Shown here: one piece after another, positions 47,627-55,754 of the stretch
How positions within the stretch are numbered: the first letter of the stretch is position 1
Layout: each line of letters starts with the position of its first letter
Assembly: GCF_000313755.1 (NCBI RefSeq)
Contig: NZ_AMZB01000137.1
Coordinates: 62,001 to 126,000 of the forward strand
DNA length: 64,000 nucleotides
Direction: 5' to 3'
DNA from: Pseudomonas nitroreducens TX1
GTDB taxonomy: Bacteria > Pseudomonadota > Gammaproteobacteria > Pseudomonadales > Pseudomonadaceae
Made by a program: the position numbers and the translations under genes
The notes under the pieces: model-generated
The model's input: the letters and a program-made list of their open reading frames with translations, nothing else
Databases searched by the model: none
What the model was told of the DNA's origin: nothing

Positions 47627-49738
47627 ATGCGTCATAACTCCGCGATCAGTCGAATCAGCATGAAGCGATTTTTGCCCCGTACCGCCCTGTTGTTCATCCT
47701 CGGCGCAACCGCCTTTTCCTCGTTCGCGGCCACCACCAGCCCGAACGTCTGGGACGGCCTGCAGCCGGACCGGGATCAAGTGATCGCCAGCCTCAACATC
47801 GTTGAACTGCTCAAGCGCCATCACTACAACAAGCCGCCGCTGAACGACGAGCGCTCGGCAAAGATCTATGACAGCTACCTGAAGACCCTCGATCCGGCGC
47901 GCATGTACTTCACCGCGTCCGACATCGACCAGTTCGCACCCTGGCGCACCCAGTTCGACGACTTCCTCAAGAGCGGCGAACTGGAGCCCGGCTTCACCAT
48001 CTACAAGCGTCATCTCGACCGCCTGAAGGAGCGCCTGGACTTCGCCCTGGCCACCCTGAACAAGGGCGTCGACAAGATGGACTTCAACACCGACGAATCT
48101 CTGGAAATCGACCGCGAGAAATCGCCCTGGGCGAAAGACAGCGCTGCTCTCGACGACCTGTGGCGCAAGAAGGTGAAGGACGAAGTCCTGCGCCTGAAGA
48201 TCGCCGGCAAGGACAACAAGGCCATCCAGGAACAGCTGACCAAGCGCTACAAGAACCAGCTGATGCGCCTGGAGCAGACCCGCAGCGAAGACATCTTCCA
48301 GGCTTATATCAACGCCTTCGCCCAGACCTACGATCCGCACACCCAGTACCTGTCTCCGGATAGCGCGGAAAACTTCGACATCAACATGAGCCTGTCTCTG
48401 GAAGGCATCGGCGCCGTCCTGCAGAGCGACAACGACTACGTCAAGGTCGTGCGCCTGGTCCCGGCCGGCCCCGCCGAGAAGAGCAAGCAGATCGCCACTT
48501 CCGACAAGATTATCGGCGTCGCCCAGGGCAAGGGCGAGATGGTCGACGTGGTCGGCTGGCGCCTGGATGAGGTGGTCAAGTTGATCCGCGGCCCGAAAGG
48601 CTCGCAGGTGCGCCTGGAAGTGATCCCCTCGACCAATGCGCCGAACGACCAGACCAGCAAGATCGTCACCATCACCCGCGAGGCGGTGAAGCTGGAAGAC
48701 CAGGCGGCGAAGAAGTCGGAAATCACCATCGATCACGAAGGCAGGAACTACAAGCTGGGCATCATCGATGTGCCGGCCTTCTACCTCGACTTCAAGGCCT
48801 ATCGCGCGGGCGACCCGGACTACAAGTCCACCACCCGCGACGTGAAGAAACTGATCGGCGAGCTGCAGAAGGACAAGGTCGACGGCATCGTCATCGACCT
48901 GCGCAACAACGGCGGCGGCTCCCTGCAGGAAGCCACCGAGCTGACCGGCCTGTTCATCGACCAGGGCCCGACCGTGCTGGTGCGCAACAGCGACGGCCGT
49001 GTCGACGTCCTCAACGATGACGAAGGCAAGGCCTTCTACACCGGCCCGATGACCGTGCTGGTCAACCGCCTGTCCGCCTCGGCTTCGGAAATCTTCGCCG
49101 GCGCCATGCAGGACTACCACCGCGCGCTCATCGTCGGCGGCCAGACCTTCGGCAAGGGCACCGTGCAGACCATCCAGCCGCTGAACCATGGCGAGCTGAA
49201 GCTGACCCTGGCCAAGTTCTACCGCGTCTCCGGCCAGAGCACCCAGCACCAGGGCGTGATACCGGACATCGCCTACCCGTCCATCGTCGACGACAAGGAA
49301 ATCGGCGAGAGCGCCCTGCCCGACTCCATGCCGTGGGACACCATCAAGCCCGCGCTGAAGGCCCAGGTCGATCCGTTCAAGCCGTTCCTCGACCAGTTGC
49401 GCACCCGTCACGATGCGCGCACCGAGCACAACGCGGACTTCGTCTATGCCCGCGAGCGTCTCGCCCTGGCCCAGGAGCTGATGAAGGAAAAGACCGTCAG
49501 TCTCAACGAAGCCAAGCGACGCGCTCAGCAGACCAGCATCGAGAACCGTCAACTGGCCATGGAGAACGCCCTGCGCAAGTCCAAGGGCCAGGAGCCGCTC
49601 AAGGAGCTGAAGAAGGAAGACGAGAACGCCCTGCCGGAAGAGGACAAGACCAAGCCGCAGGACGACGCCTACCTCACCGAATCAGGGCACATCCTGATCG
49701 ATTACCTCAATCTGGATTCCCAGGTGGCCAAACACTGA
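47627..49738 (+). CDS. prc: Periplasmic tail-specific protease Prc
   Basis: 703 aa from ATG 47627 (AAGG upstream); ATG 47660 directly before the signal peptide MKRFLPRTALLFILGATAFSSFA is an alternative. Contains an N-terminal helical domain, a PDZ domain (LEGIGAVLQSDNDYVKVVRLVPAGPA) and an S41 catalytic domain with S485 in SASASEIFAG and K510 in TFGKGTVQ, 25 residues apart as in E. coli Prc (S452/K477). C-terminal DUF3340. In P. aeruginosa this protease (AlgO) degrades envelope regulators including MucA variants and influences alginate. Confidence 0.95.
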   Translation: MRHNSAISRISMKRFLPRTALLFILGATAFSSFAATTSPNVWDGLQPDRDQVIASLNIVELLKRHHYNKPPLNDERSAKIYDSYLKTLDPARMYFTASDIDQFAPWRTQFDDFLKSGELEPGFTIYKRHLDRLKERLDFALATLNKGVDKMDFNTDESLEIDREKSPWAKDSAALDDLWRKKVKDEVLRLKIAGKDNKAIQEQLTKRYKNQLMRLEQTRSEDIFQAYINAFAQTYDPHTQYLSPDSAENFDINMSLSLEGIGAVLQSDNDYVKVVRLVPAGPAEKSKQIATSDKIIGVAQGKGEMVDVVGWRLDEVVKLIRGPKGSQVRLEVIPSTNAPNDQTSKIVTITREAVKLEDQAAKKSEITIDHEGRNYKLGIIDVPAFYLDFKAYRAGDPDYKSTTRDVKKLIGELQKDKVDGIVIDLRNNGGGSLQEATELTGLFIDQGPTVLVRNSDGRVDVLNDDEGKAFYTGPMTVLVNRLSASASEIFAGAMQDYHRALIVGGQTFGKGTVQTIQPLNHGELKLTLAKFYRVSGQSTQHQGVIPDIAYPSIVDDKEIGESALPDSMPWDTIKPALKAQVDPFKPFLDQLRTRHDARTEHNADFVYARERLALAQELMKEKTVSLNEAKRRAQQTSIENRQLAMENALRKSKGQEPLKELKKEDENALPEEDKTKPQDDAYLTESGHILIDYLNLDSQVAKH

Positions 49739-49742
49739 TCGG

Positions 49743-49771
49743 GTGACATCAAACAGTCATGACACTGTCGT
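49743..49771 (+). promoter_or_regulatory. Pho-box-like direct repeats
   Basis: Three half-sites at 11-bp spacing: GTGACAT (49743), CAGTCAT (49754) and CTGTCGT (49765). The last two with spacer match the 18-bp Pho box at 14 positions. No -10 stands at the right distance, and a terminator follows, so function is doubtful. It lies between prc and the EAL gene. Confidence 0.35.
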
Positions 49772-49780
49772 GAAATGCAC

Positions 49781-49807
49781 AGGGCCGGGAAACCGGCCCT
49801 TTACTTT
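49781..49807 (+). terminator. Terminator after prc
   Basis: AGGGCCGG-GAAA-CCGGCCCT (49781-49800) followed by TTACTTTT. Confidence 0.88.
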
Positions 49808-49827
49808 TACAGCCACCGAGAACCGTC

Positions 49828-51576
49828 ATGACCGTCACCGAGCAGTTGAGCGCGCTGGACCAGATCCTCGCTCACGGCGACCTGCACTGCCTGTTCCAGC
49901 CCATCCTGTCGCTTTCGGAAAGGCGCCTGGTGGGCTACGAAGCCCTTACCCGCGGCCCGTCCAACGGCCCCCTGCATTCGCCCTTGCCGCTGTTCAGCAT
50001 TGCCCGCAGCAGCGGTCGTCTGAGCCAGCTGGAGCTGCTCTGCCGGCGCAAGGCCTGCGCGCGCTTCCGGGACCTGAAACTGGAGGGCAGGCTGTTCCTC
50101 AACGTATCGCCGGAATCCCTGCTGGAACCGACCCACCAGCCCGGCCGCACCTTGCAGCTGCTGCAGACCTTCGGCATCTCGCCCAGCGACGTGGTGATCG
50201 AGCTGACCGAGCAGACGCCCATCGAGGACTTCACCCTGCTCGACACCGCGCTGCACCACTACCGCGCCATGGGCTTCTCCATCGCCCTGGACGACCTGGG
50301 CGCCGGCTACTCCAGCCTGCGCCTGTGGTCCGAGCTGCGTCCCGACTATGTGAAGATCGACCGACACTTCATCGAAGGCATCCACCTGGATGCCGTGAAG
50401 CGCGAGTTCGTCGGCTCGATCCTGAAGATGGCCCACGCCTCCCGCGCCCAGGTGATCGCCGAAGGCATCGAGATTCCGGAAGAGCTGGCCGTGCTCTCAG
50501 AGATGGGCGTGGACCTGGTGCAGGGCTACCTGCTCGGCCGTCCCAACGAAACGCCACCGCGTGACGCGCGCACCCTGCTGCCGGAAGTCGACAGCGCCGG
50601 CGCCCTGCTCGCCGAAGATCAATCCGATCTCAACCCCTTGCTGCTGGAGCAACCGGCCGTGCGCGACGGCACGCCCATCGGAGATGTGCTGGAGGCCTTC
50701 CGCGCGCAGGCCAATCTCAATTCGCTGGCAGTGCTGGACCGGGACGACCAGCCAGTAGGGATCGTCCACCGGCACGCGCTGTCCGAGGCCCTGCTCAAGC
50801 CCTTCGCTCCGGAGCTGTATGCGCGCAAACCGATCAGCCGACTGATGAGCGATGACTTCCTCGCGGTGGAGCGCAGCCAGACGCTGCAGCAGGTCAGCCG
50901 CCTGTTGACCAGTCGCGCGCGGCAGCGCATCGAGGAAGACTTCATCATCACCCTGAACGGCCGCTACCTTGGCCTGGGCCGGGTGATCGACGTGCTCAAG
51001 CTGATCACCGAGCAGAAGTTACGCCAGGCCCGCCACGCCAACCCGCTGACCCTGCTGCCGGGCAACGTGCCGATTCAGCAATGCCTGGCGCGCCTGTTGC
51101 AGCAGGGCCGCGAAGCCGTGGTGTGCTACGTCGACATCGACAGCTTCAAGCCTTTCAACGATCTCTACGGTTACGCGCGTGGCGATGAAGTCCTGCTGTG
51201 CCTGGCGCAGTGCCTGGGCGAACGCGTGGACCCGACGCGGGATTTCGTCGGCCACATCGGCGGCGACGATTTCATGCTGGTGCTAGGCACGCAGGACTGG
51301 CGCGAACGGCTCAATCACCTGCTGGAGGATTTCCAGGGGCAGTGCCGGCGCTTCTACAGCCGCGAGCACCTGGACGCGGGCTGCTTCGTCGCGCACAACC
51401 GCCAGGGGCGACGCGAGGAGTATCCGCTGCTGTCACTGTCGATCGGCGTAGTGCAGGTGAAGCGTGGCGCCGGGCAGCGCCTGGATGCCAGCCAGTTGGC
51501 CGGGCTGGCCTCGGAGGCCAAGCGTCACGCGAAGAACATGCCCGGCTACAGCCTGCACATCCTCACGACAGATTGA
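49828..51576 (+). CDS. EAL-CBS-GGDEF protein, probable c-di-GMP phosphodiesterase
   Basis: 582 aa. An N-terminal EAL domain (about 1-245) has all catalytic residues visible: YEALTRG, FLNVSPES, IELTEQ, ALDDLGAGYSS, DYVKIDRHF, AEGIE and QGYLLGRP. A CBS pair follows (about 270-400), then a GGDEF-like domain (about 410-582) whose signature is GGDDF at 478-482. Because the E is replaced by D, cyclase activity is doubtful and a GTP-sensing role is possible. No membrane segment. CBS domains suggest control by an adenine nucleotide. Confidence 0.92.
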   Translation: MTVTEQLSALDQILAHGDLHCLFQPILSLSERRLVGYEALTRGPSNGPLHSPLPLFSIARSSGRLSQLELLCRRKACARFRDLKLEGRLFLNVSPESLLEPTHQPGRTLQLLQTFGISPSDVVIELTEQTPIEDFTLLDTALHHYRAMGFSIALDDLGAGYSSLRLWSELRPDYVKIDRHFIEGIHLDAVKREFVGSILKMAHASRAQVIAEGIEIPEELAVLSEMGVDLVQGYLLGRPNETPPRDARTLLPEVDSAGALLAEDQSDLNPLLLEQPAVRDGTPIGDVLEAFRAQANLNSLAVLDRDDQPVGIVHRHALSEALLKPFAPELYARKPISRLMSDDFLAVERSQTLQQVSRLLTSRARQRIEEDFIITLNGRYLGLGRVIDVLKLITEQKLRQARHANPLTLLPGNVPIQQCLARLLQQGREAVVCYVDIDSFKPFNDLYGYARGDEVLLCLAQCLGERVDPTRDFVGHIGGDDFMLVLGTQDWRERLNHLLEDFQGQCRRFYSREHLDAGCFVAHNRQGRREEYPLLSLSIGVVQVKRGAGQRLDASQLAGLASEAKRHAKNMPGYSLHILTTD

Positions 51577-51577
51577 G

Positions 51578-52063
51578 TCAGAGCCCCAACTGGCGGGCGC
51601 GCGTTTCGTAGCGCTCGGCCTGGGCCTCATCGGCTTCCAGGCCAGGACCGCCGCTGCGATACAGCTCGCCGAGCTTGCGTGCCGCCAGTGGGTGGCCCGC
51701 CTCGGCGGCTTGCGCCCAATAGCGTGCCGCTTCCTGCGCATCACCGACGTGCCGGGTATCGCCCTTGAGCGCTTGCACGCCCAACTGGTACGCCGCCTTG
51801 TGATCGCCTGCAGCAGCGGCGGCACGAAGCAGACGCAGGCCTTCCTCGCGCGCGCCGAAACCCTGTCCGCGGAACAGCAACAGGTGCCCGTAGAAACTCT
51901 GCGCACCGATGTCGCCCAGCGCAGCCATGCGCGAAAACTGGCCCTGCATCCAGGCCCAGGAACGCGGCTGGCGGACCATCCACGGCCAGCCCATCAGGCG
52001 CCGCGCCACGGCGTAACTCAACCGCGCACGCAAGCGCCAGAACAGCTCGCGAGGTGTCGCCAC
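51578..52063 (-). CDS. Sel1-repeat (TPR-like) protein
   Basis: 161 aa from GTG 52063, with GAGGAG about 10 nt upstream, just after the stop of the previous gene. Contains two or three Sel1-like repeats (GDIGAQSFYGHLLLFRGQGF; AGDHKAAYQLGVQALKGD; AGHPLAARKLGELYRSGG). No signal peptide. Such solenoids mediate protein contacts; partner unknown. Last gene of a three-gene minus-strand operon. Confidence 0.8.
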   Translation of the reverse strand: MATPRELFWRLRARLSYAVARRLMGWPWMVRQPRSWAWMQGQFSRMAALGDIGAQSFYGHLLLFRGQGFGAREEGLRLLRAAAAAGDHKAAYQLGVQALKGDTRHVGDAQEAARYWAQAAEAGHPLAARKLGELYRSGGPGLEADEAQAERYETRARQLGL

Positions 52064-52064
52064 G

Positions 52065-52430
52065 TCAAAGCTCCTCGGAGTACTCGAACTCGAAGACTCG
52101 CGCCACTTCCGCCGCATGCCAGCCGGCGGCCGCGGGGCCATCCGGCGCGCCGGAGAAGCGACCGAGGCGTTCGACATACTCGAAAAAGCCGGTTCTCGGC
52201 AAACGACTGGCGCCCTGGCTGATCACCAGCGAACTGCGCAACGGACGGCCGGCGCGGGCATCCAGCGCGGCCAGATGCTCCAGCGCTGCGGTCAGCACCG
52301 TCATCGCCGGCGTCGGCAGCTGCAGGCGCTCGATCAGCGCGCGGTAGGTCAACAGGTGACGCTGACGGCGAGCATCTTCCAGCTCGCCGAGCAGGCCTTC
52401 CCAATGCTTGCGACTGATCTGCACGCTCAA
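52065..52430 (-). CDS. Conserved hypothetical protein in operon with HTH gene
   Basis: 121 aa. Starts MSVQISRKHWEGLLGELE, then LTYRALIERL, ALEHLAALDARAGRPLRSSLVISQ, LPRTGFFEYVERLGRFSG and an acidic end. The pattern GRPL-x-S-L-V-x-S...GFF-x-x-x-x-x-LGR recurs in uncharacterised proteins, including some from mobile elements. Overlaps the upstream HTH gene by 4 bp. Function unknown; a toxin-like role is possible but unsupported. Confidence 0.7.
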   Translation of the reverse strand: MSVQISRKHWEGLLGELEDARRQRHLLTYRALIERLQLPTPAMTVLTAALEHLAALDARAGRPLRSSLVISQGASRLPRTGFFEYVERLGRFSGAPDGPAAAGWHAAEVARVFEFEYSEEL

Positions 52431-52744
52431 GAAACGGACTCCCCAGTGCCAAGGGCACGACGCAGGCCGTGCTGGATGGCGTCGCTGGCTTCGCGTTCGC
52501 CGTTCTCGATCAGTTCCAGGTAGGACGGGCTGATACCCACCGAACGCGCCAATGTTTCAAGGGATAAGCCACGGGCTTCACGCAGTGTTTTCCAGTCCGG
52601 CTTTTCGTCGAGCGCCGGGGCGGAAACGGGTTTGACGACCTGCGCAACGCCACGGCCAGCAGCGGCCAGCAGGGTCTGGTATTCAGCCCAGGGAACCACG
52701 GCGTACTCCGCTTCGCCGTCACGCATGATGACTTGAACGTTCAT
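52427..52744 (-). CDS. HTH Xre-type regulator, antitoxin-like
   Basis: 105 aa. The N-terminus MNVQVIMRDGEAEYAVVPWAEYQTLLAA resembles Phd/HigA-type antitoxin or DUF-type strands. The C-terminus has a clear Xre HTH (LREARGLSLETLARSVGISPSYLELIENGEREAS). First gene of the operon with the 121-aa protein, so it may regulate its own transcription. Confidence 0.8.
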   Translation of the reverse strand: MNVQVIMRDGEAEYAVVPWAEYQTLLAAAGRGVAQVVKPVSAPALDEKPDWKTLREARGLSLETLARSVGISPSYLELIENGEREASDAIQHGLRRALGTGESVS

Positions 52745-52828
52745 GACAACACTCCTTGCAGGCGCCCATCTTAACAGCCTGATGCGCGCCTGTGCCGGCT
52801 ATACTGCGCAGCGCCTCTCGCCACAGAC

Positions 52829-53587
52829 ATGGGGACCGACGTGCAGCGCTTGCTTCCGTTCTGCCTTTGCCTGGCCAGCGCCCTGTGTAACGCCGAGGAG
52901 CTGCGCTGGGGCTATTCGCCAAGCAACGGCATGCCCTACGCGGAAAGTATCGACCATGAATTGGCGCCTGGCTTCATCCGCGACCTGGGCGAAACCGTCG
53001 GACAGCGCCTGGGGCTCGAGGTTCGCTTCGTGGAAACGCCGGACAAGCGTGCCGAATCCGCGCTGGCACAGGGCGCAATCCACCTGCTGTGCATCAACAA
53101 TCCGCAGTGGATGAAGGCGCCAGAAAAGCTGCACTGGTCGCCCAGCCTGTTCGAAGAAGAGGATGTCATCGCCCAGCGGGCTGATTCCGTCCTGCTGGAC
53201 GATCTTTCCCACGCGGACGGCATTCGCGTCGGCACCAACCTCGGCTACATCTACCCCGAGCCACTGATGCAGGCCTTTGCCGACGGCAGGGCCAAACGCG
53301 CCGATGTGCGCGATCTGGATACCCGCCTGCACATGCTTGAGGCGCGGCGCCTGGACGCGCTGATCGACATGCGCCGTCCGCTGGAATTTCTTCTCGCCCA
53401 GCACAACCAACTGCCCTTGGCGATCAGCCGCAGCAACGTACAGCGCTACTCGATCCACTGCTCCTATGGCCCGGCCCTGCCGCTGGCGGCCGAGCGACTG
53501 GATGCCGTGCTGCAGACGATGGTGGATGACGGCACCATTCAGCGCCTGCTGGGCGAACAGAATGCGCGGGTGCGTCAAAGGCGCTGA
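52829..53587 (+). CDS. Periplasmic solute-binding protein (SBP_bac_3-like)
   Basis: 252 aa. Signal peptide about 1-22 (LLPFCLCLASALCNA). Body typical of amino-acid-type binding proteins (WGYSPSNGMPYAE; GFIRDLGETVGQRLG; ALAQGAIHLLCIN; IRVGTNLGYIY). No transporter genes nearby; family members also serve as orphan sensors. The end overlaps the convergent YkvA gene by 13 bp. Confidence 0.8.
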   Translation: MGTDVQRLLPFCLCLASALCNAEELRWGYSPSNGMPYAESIDHELAPGFIRDLGETVGQRLGLEVRFVETPDKRAESALAQGAIHLLCINNPQWMKAPEKLHWSPSLFEEEDVIAQRADSVLLDDLSHADGIRVGTNLGYIYPEPLMQAFADGRAKRADVRDLDTRLHMLEARRLDALIDMRRPLEFLLAQHNQLPLAISRSNVQRYSIHCSYGPALPLAAERLDAVLQTMVDDGTIQRLLGEQNARVRQRR

Positions 53588-54000
53588 ATCGCCTCCGGCG
53601 GCGGCAATTGCTTCAGGGCCTCGCGGGTTTCCACGCCTTGTGCATCACGCCAGAGCTTGAAGGCGTCGATCTCCGCTTGCCAACGGCGCACTACCCAGGC
53701 CAGTACCGCAAGGTCGTCGAGGAAGCCGACACCCAGCAGCCAGTCAGGCACCAGGTCAACCGGCGAAAGGAAGTACAACAGTGCCGCCACCACCGACACC
53801 AGCGCCTGGGAACTGATACCGCGATAATCGCCACGGACCCACGCCACCAGCAACTCCTGCAGCAACTTCAGATCGGTCTTGGCCAGCTTGATCCGGCCAC
53901 TCTTGCGCGACACCGCGAACAGCAGCGCCGGCAATCTCCCACCCGCAATGAAACGGCTGGCGAGCTTCAGGAAACGATCAAATCCCGGAGGCTTTTTCAT
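53575..54000 (-). CDS. YkvA-family (DUF1232) membrane protein
   Basis: 141 aa. Signature YFLSPVDLVPDWLLGVGFLDDLAVLAWVVRRW gives the DUF1232 hydrophobic hairpin, preceded by a basic amphipathic N-terminus. Widely conserved, function unknown. Confidence 0.9.
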   Translation of the reverse strand: MKKPPGFDRFLKLASRFIAGGRLPALLFAVSRKSGRIKLAKTDLKLLQELLVAWVRGDYRGISSQALVSVVAALLYFLSPVDLVPDWLLGVGFLDDLAVLAWVVRRWQAEIDAFKLWRDAQGVETREALKQLPPPEAIQRL

Positions 54001-54041
54001 CGATTCACCTCGATAGGAAGATTCGTACAGAGCGGGTTCAG

Positions 54042-54066
54042 GTTATCCACCTTTCCTGTGGATAAC
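54042..54066. promoter_or_regulatory. Inverted pair of DnaA boxes
   Basis: GTTATCCAC (54042-54050) and GTGGATAAC (54058-54066) are perfect inverted copies 7 bp apart. The second, read on the minus strand, extends to TTATCCACA, a perfect DnaA box; the first differs at one end base. They lie in the YkvA gene's upstream region. Possible DnaA regulation or titration site; it is not an origin, as only two boxes and no AT-rich unwinding element are seen. Confidence 0.5.
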
Positions 54067-54143
54067 TCTGTTGAAAGCCACCCCCTACATCGCCAAAACG
54101 CCCGAGCCACGAGGCCTGCAGACAGATCGGCGATTTTTTGTTC

Positions 54144-54325
54144 AGCCCTGTAAATGCGTTAAAAATCATGCAGTTGCGGCTAAGCGATGGGCCGATCAAT
54201 GTCAAGGGGAGGACATTGTTTCATCTGCGTCAAATATGTGCATAAGGGTAACACCGCGCCCAAGGTTACTTCCTTTCAGACCCTGCGGTCAGTACGCCGT
54301 TCCAGAGCGCTTTGCGCATAAATGA
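54144..54325 (+). ncRNA. Candidate small RNA ending at a strong terminator
   Basis: The 374-bp gap holds no ORF but is more AT-rich than its surroundings. A possible promoter is TTGTTC (54138-54143) with TAAAAA (54160-54165). Downstream is a 7-bp hairpin CAATGTC/GACATTG (54197-54218) whose loop AAGGGGAG presents GGGGA, a possible RsmA-like contact, and the stretch ends at a bidirectional terminator. Not matched to a known RNA. Confidence 0.3.
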
Positions 54326-54354
54326 AAACGCCCCGTGGGTAACGGGGCGTTTTC
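54326..54354. terminator. Bidirectional terminator
   Basis: AAAACGCCCCGT (54326-54337) and ACGGGGCGTTTT (54343-54354) around GGGTA. Ends the FKBP transcript on the minus strand and could end a plus-strand RNA from the gap. Confidence 0.92.
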
Positions 54355-54374
54355 TCTGGTACGAAGGTACTCAG

Positions 54375-55124
54375 TTACTTCTTCGGCGCTTCCGCGGCCG
54401 GTGCCGGAGCTTCTGCGGCATCAGGCTGATTCGGGTCCTTGATGGCCAGCAGTTCCAGGTCGAACACCAGCACGGAGTTGGCCGGGATGGTCGGGCTCGG
54501 GCTCTGGGCGCCATAGGCCAGTTCGCTCGGGATGAAGAGCTTGATCTTCTCGCCGACGTGCATCAGTTGCAGGGCTTCGACCCAACCCGGAATCACGCCG
54601 CCAACTGGCAGATCGATCGGGCTGCCACGCTGGATGGAGCTGTCGAAGACAGTACCATCGACCAGCTTGCCCTCGTAGTGAACGGTGACGACGTCGGAGG
54701 CCTTGGGCTGCGGACCGTCGGCTTTCTTCACGACTTCGTACTGCAGGCCGGACTTGGTGGTGACCACGCCCTCGCGCTTGCCGTTTTCCTCGAGGAATTT
54801 CTTGCCGGCTTCCAGCGCTTCGGAATTCTTCTTGGCGACCTGTTCTTCAGCGCGCTTCTGCAGGGCGGTGAAGGCTTCGGTCAGCTCTTCATCGGTCAGC
54901 TTCTGCTTCTGCTTGCCGACAGCGTCTTCGATCCCCAGGGCGACGGCTTTCGAATCCAGGTCATTCATGCCCTCCTGGGCGAGGCTCTTGCCCATGTTCA
55001 GGCCGATGCCGTAGGACGCTTTCTGCGCAGGAGTCTTGAGTTCCACTTCGGCGGCCTGTTTGTCGCAGCCCGCGAGAACCAGGCCGACCAGCGCGATCGC
55101 TGCCGCCAACCGATGTTGTTTCAT
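54375..55124 (-). CDS. FKBP-type peptidyl-prolyl isomerase lipoprotein
   Basis: 249 aa from ATG 55124 (AAGGA upstream). Lipobox LAGC at Cys20, an N-terminal FKBP_N dimerisation domain (about 35-130) and a C-terminal FKBP domain (VVTVHYEGKLVDGTVFDSS; GVIPGWVEALQLMHVGEKIKLFIPSELAYG). FkpA/Mip-type chaperone anchored in the envelope. The tail is Ala/Pro-rich. Confidence 0.93.
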   Translation of the reverse strand: MKQHRLAAAIALVGLVLAGCDKQAAEVELKTPAQKASYGIGLNMGKSLAQEGMNDLDSKAVALGIEDAVGKQKQKLTDEELTEAFTALQKRAEEQVAKKNSEALEAGKKFLEENGKREGVVTTKSGLQYEVVKKADGPQPKASDVVTVHYEGKLVDGTVFDSSIQRGSPIDLPVGGVIPGWVEALQLMHVGEKIKLFIPSELAYGAQSPSPTIPANSVLVFDLELLAIKDPNQPDAAEAPAPAAEAPKK

Positions 55125-55369
55125 GCTGAATCCTTGTCTTTGCGCCGTCATGGCTGAAGTAATGAAGCCGCGAGCTTATCAGGCGCTCGTGGCCAGTGGC
55201 TATGGGCAATAGGAACCACTGCAGGGGGAGAAGTTCCCACAGCAAACTTATAGGAAAATTAACAGGATAAGTCAGACGACCCGCACGGAATCGGTGTGAT
55301 CGGAACAGGCAACTTTCGGCGGGAAGGCTTTCGCAGGAAGTCCTGGCTTCGATAAAACGACAGGCAAAG

Positions 55370-55399
55370 AAAAAACCCCCAGGCATTGCTACCTGAGGG
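55370..55399 (-). terminator. Terminator of the tRNA operon
   Basis: On the minus strand CCCTCAGG pairs with CCTGGGGG (plus 55392-55399 and 55376-55383) and is followed by six T residues. Confidence 0.85.
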
Positions 55400-55410
55400 C
55401 TTTCGAATTG

Positions 55411-55487
55411 TGGCGCAGCGGACGGGACTCGAACCCGCGACCCCCGGCGTGACAGGCCGGTATTCTAACCGACTGAACTACCGCTGC
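55411..55487 (-). tRNA. tRNA-Asp (GTC)
   Basis: 77 nt with encoded CCA (55411-55413). The acceptor GCAGCGG pairs with CCGCTGC, the anticodon loop is CTGTCAC and the T-arm is GCGGGTTCGAGTCCCGT. Transcribed after tRNA-Val from the same promoter. Confidence 0.96.
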
Positions 55488-55501
55488 GTCGGACCTCGAG
55501 G

Positions 55502-55577
55502 TGGTGGGTGATGACGGGATCGAACCGCCGACCCTCTGCTTGTAAGGCAGATGCTCTCCCGGCTGAGCTAATCACCC
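55502..55577 (-). tRNA. tRNA-Val (TAC)
   Basis: 76 nt with encoded CCA (55502-55504). The acceptor GGGTGAT pairs with ATCACCC, the anticodon loop is CTTACAA and the T-arm is GGCGGTTCGATCCCGTC. First tRNA of the pair. Confidence 0.96.
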
Positions 55578-55597
55578 TTCGTCTCGAAGTGGGGCGC

Positions 55598-55626
55598 ATT
55601 CTACGGAGGACATTTGAACCTGGCAA
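55598..55626 (-). promoter_or_regulatory. tRNA operon promoter
   Basis: On the minus strand -35 TTGCCA (55626-55621), 17-bp spacer, -10 TAGAAT (55603-55598), then a GC-rich discriminator GCGCCCC, as in stringently controlled stable-RNA promoters. Confidence 0.85.
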
Positions 55627-55754
55627 GCCCCCGAATGAAAAAAATTTTCAGATGTTCCAAAGGCTTAGATGAAGAGCGTGAATGACGAAACGGGGTTGGC
55701 CTGAACCGCGCCGAACGGAATAATGGGTCCTTTGTGTCCAGGAGTTAGACCCTC

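Noticed and set aside
47615-49552. A 645-codon open frame on the minus strand opposite prc
   Set aside because: It is the mirror of a well-identified gene in GC-rich DNA; its translation has no recognisable domain, while the plus strand gives a complete protease.
54000-54374. Replication origin
   Set aside because: Only two DnaA boxes and no dnaA, dnaN or clustered AT-rich repeats; the surrounding genes are not those of oriC.
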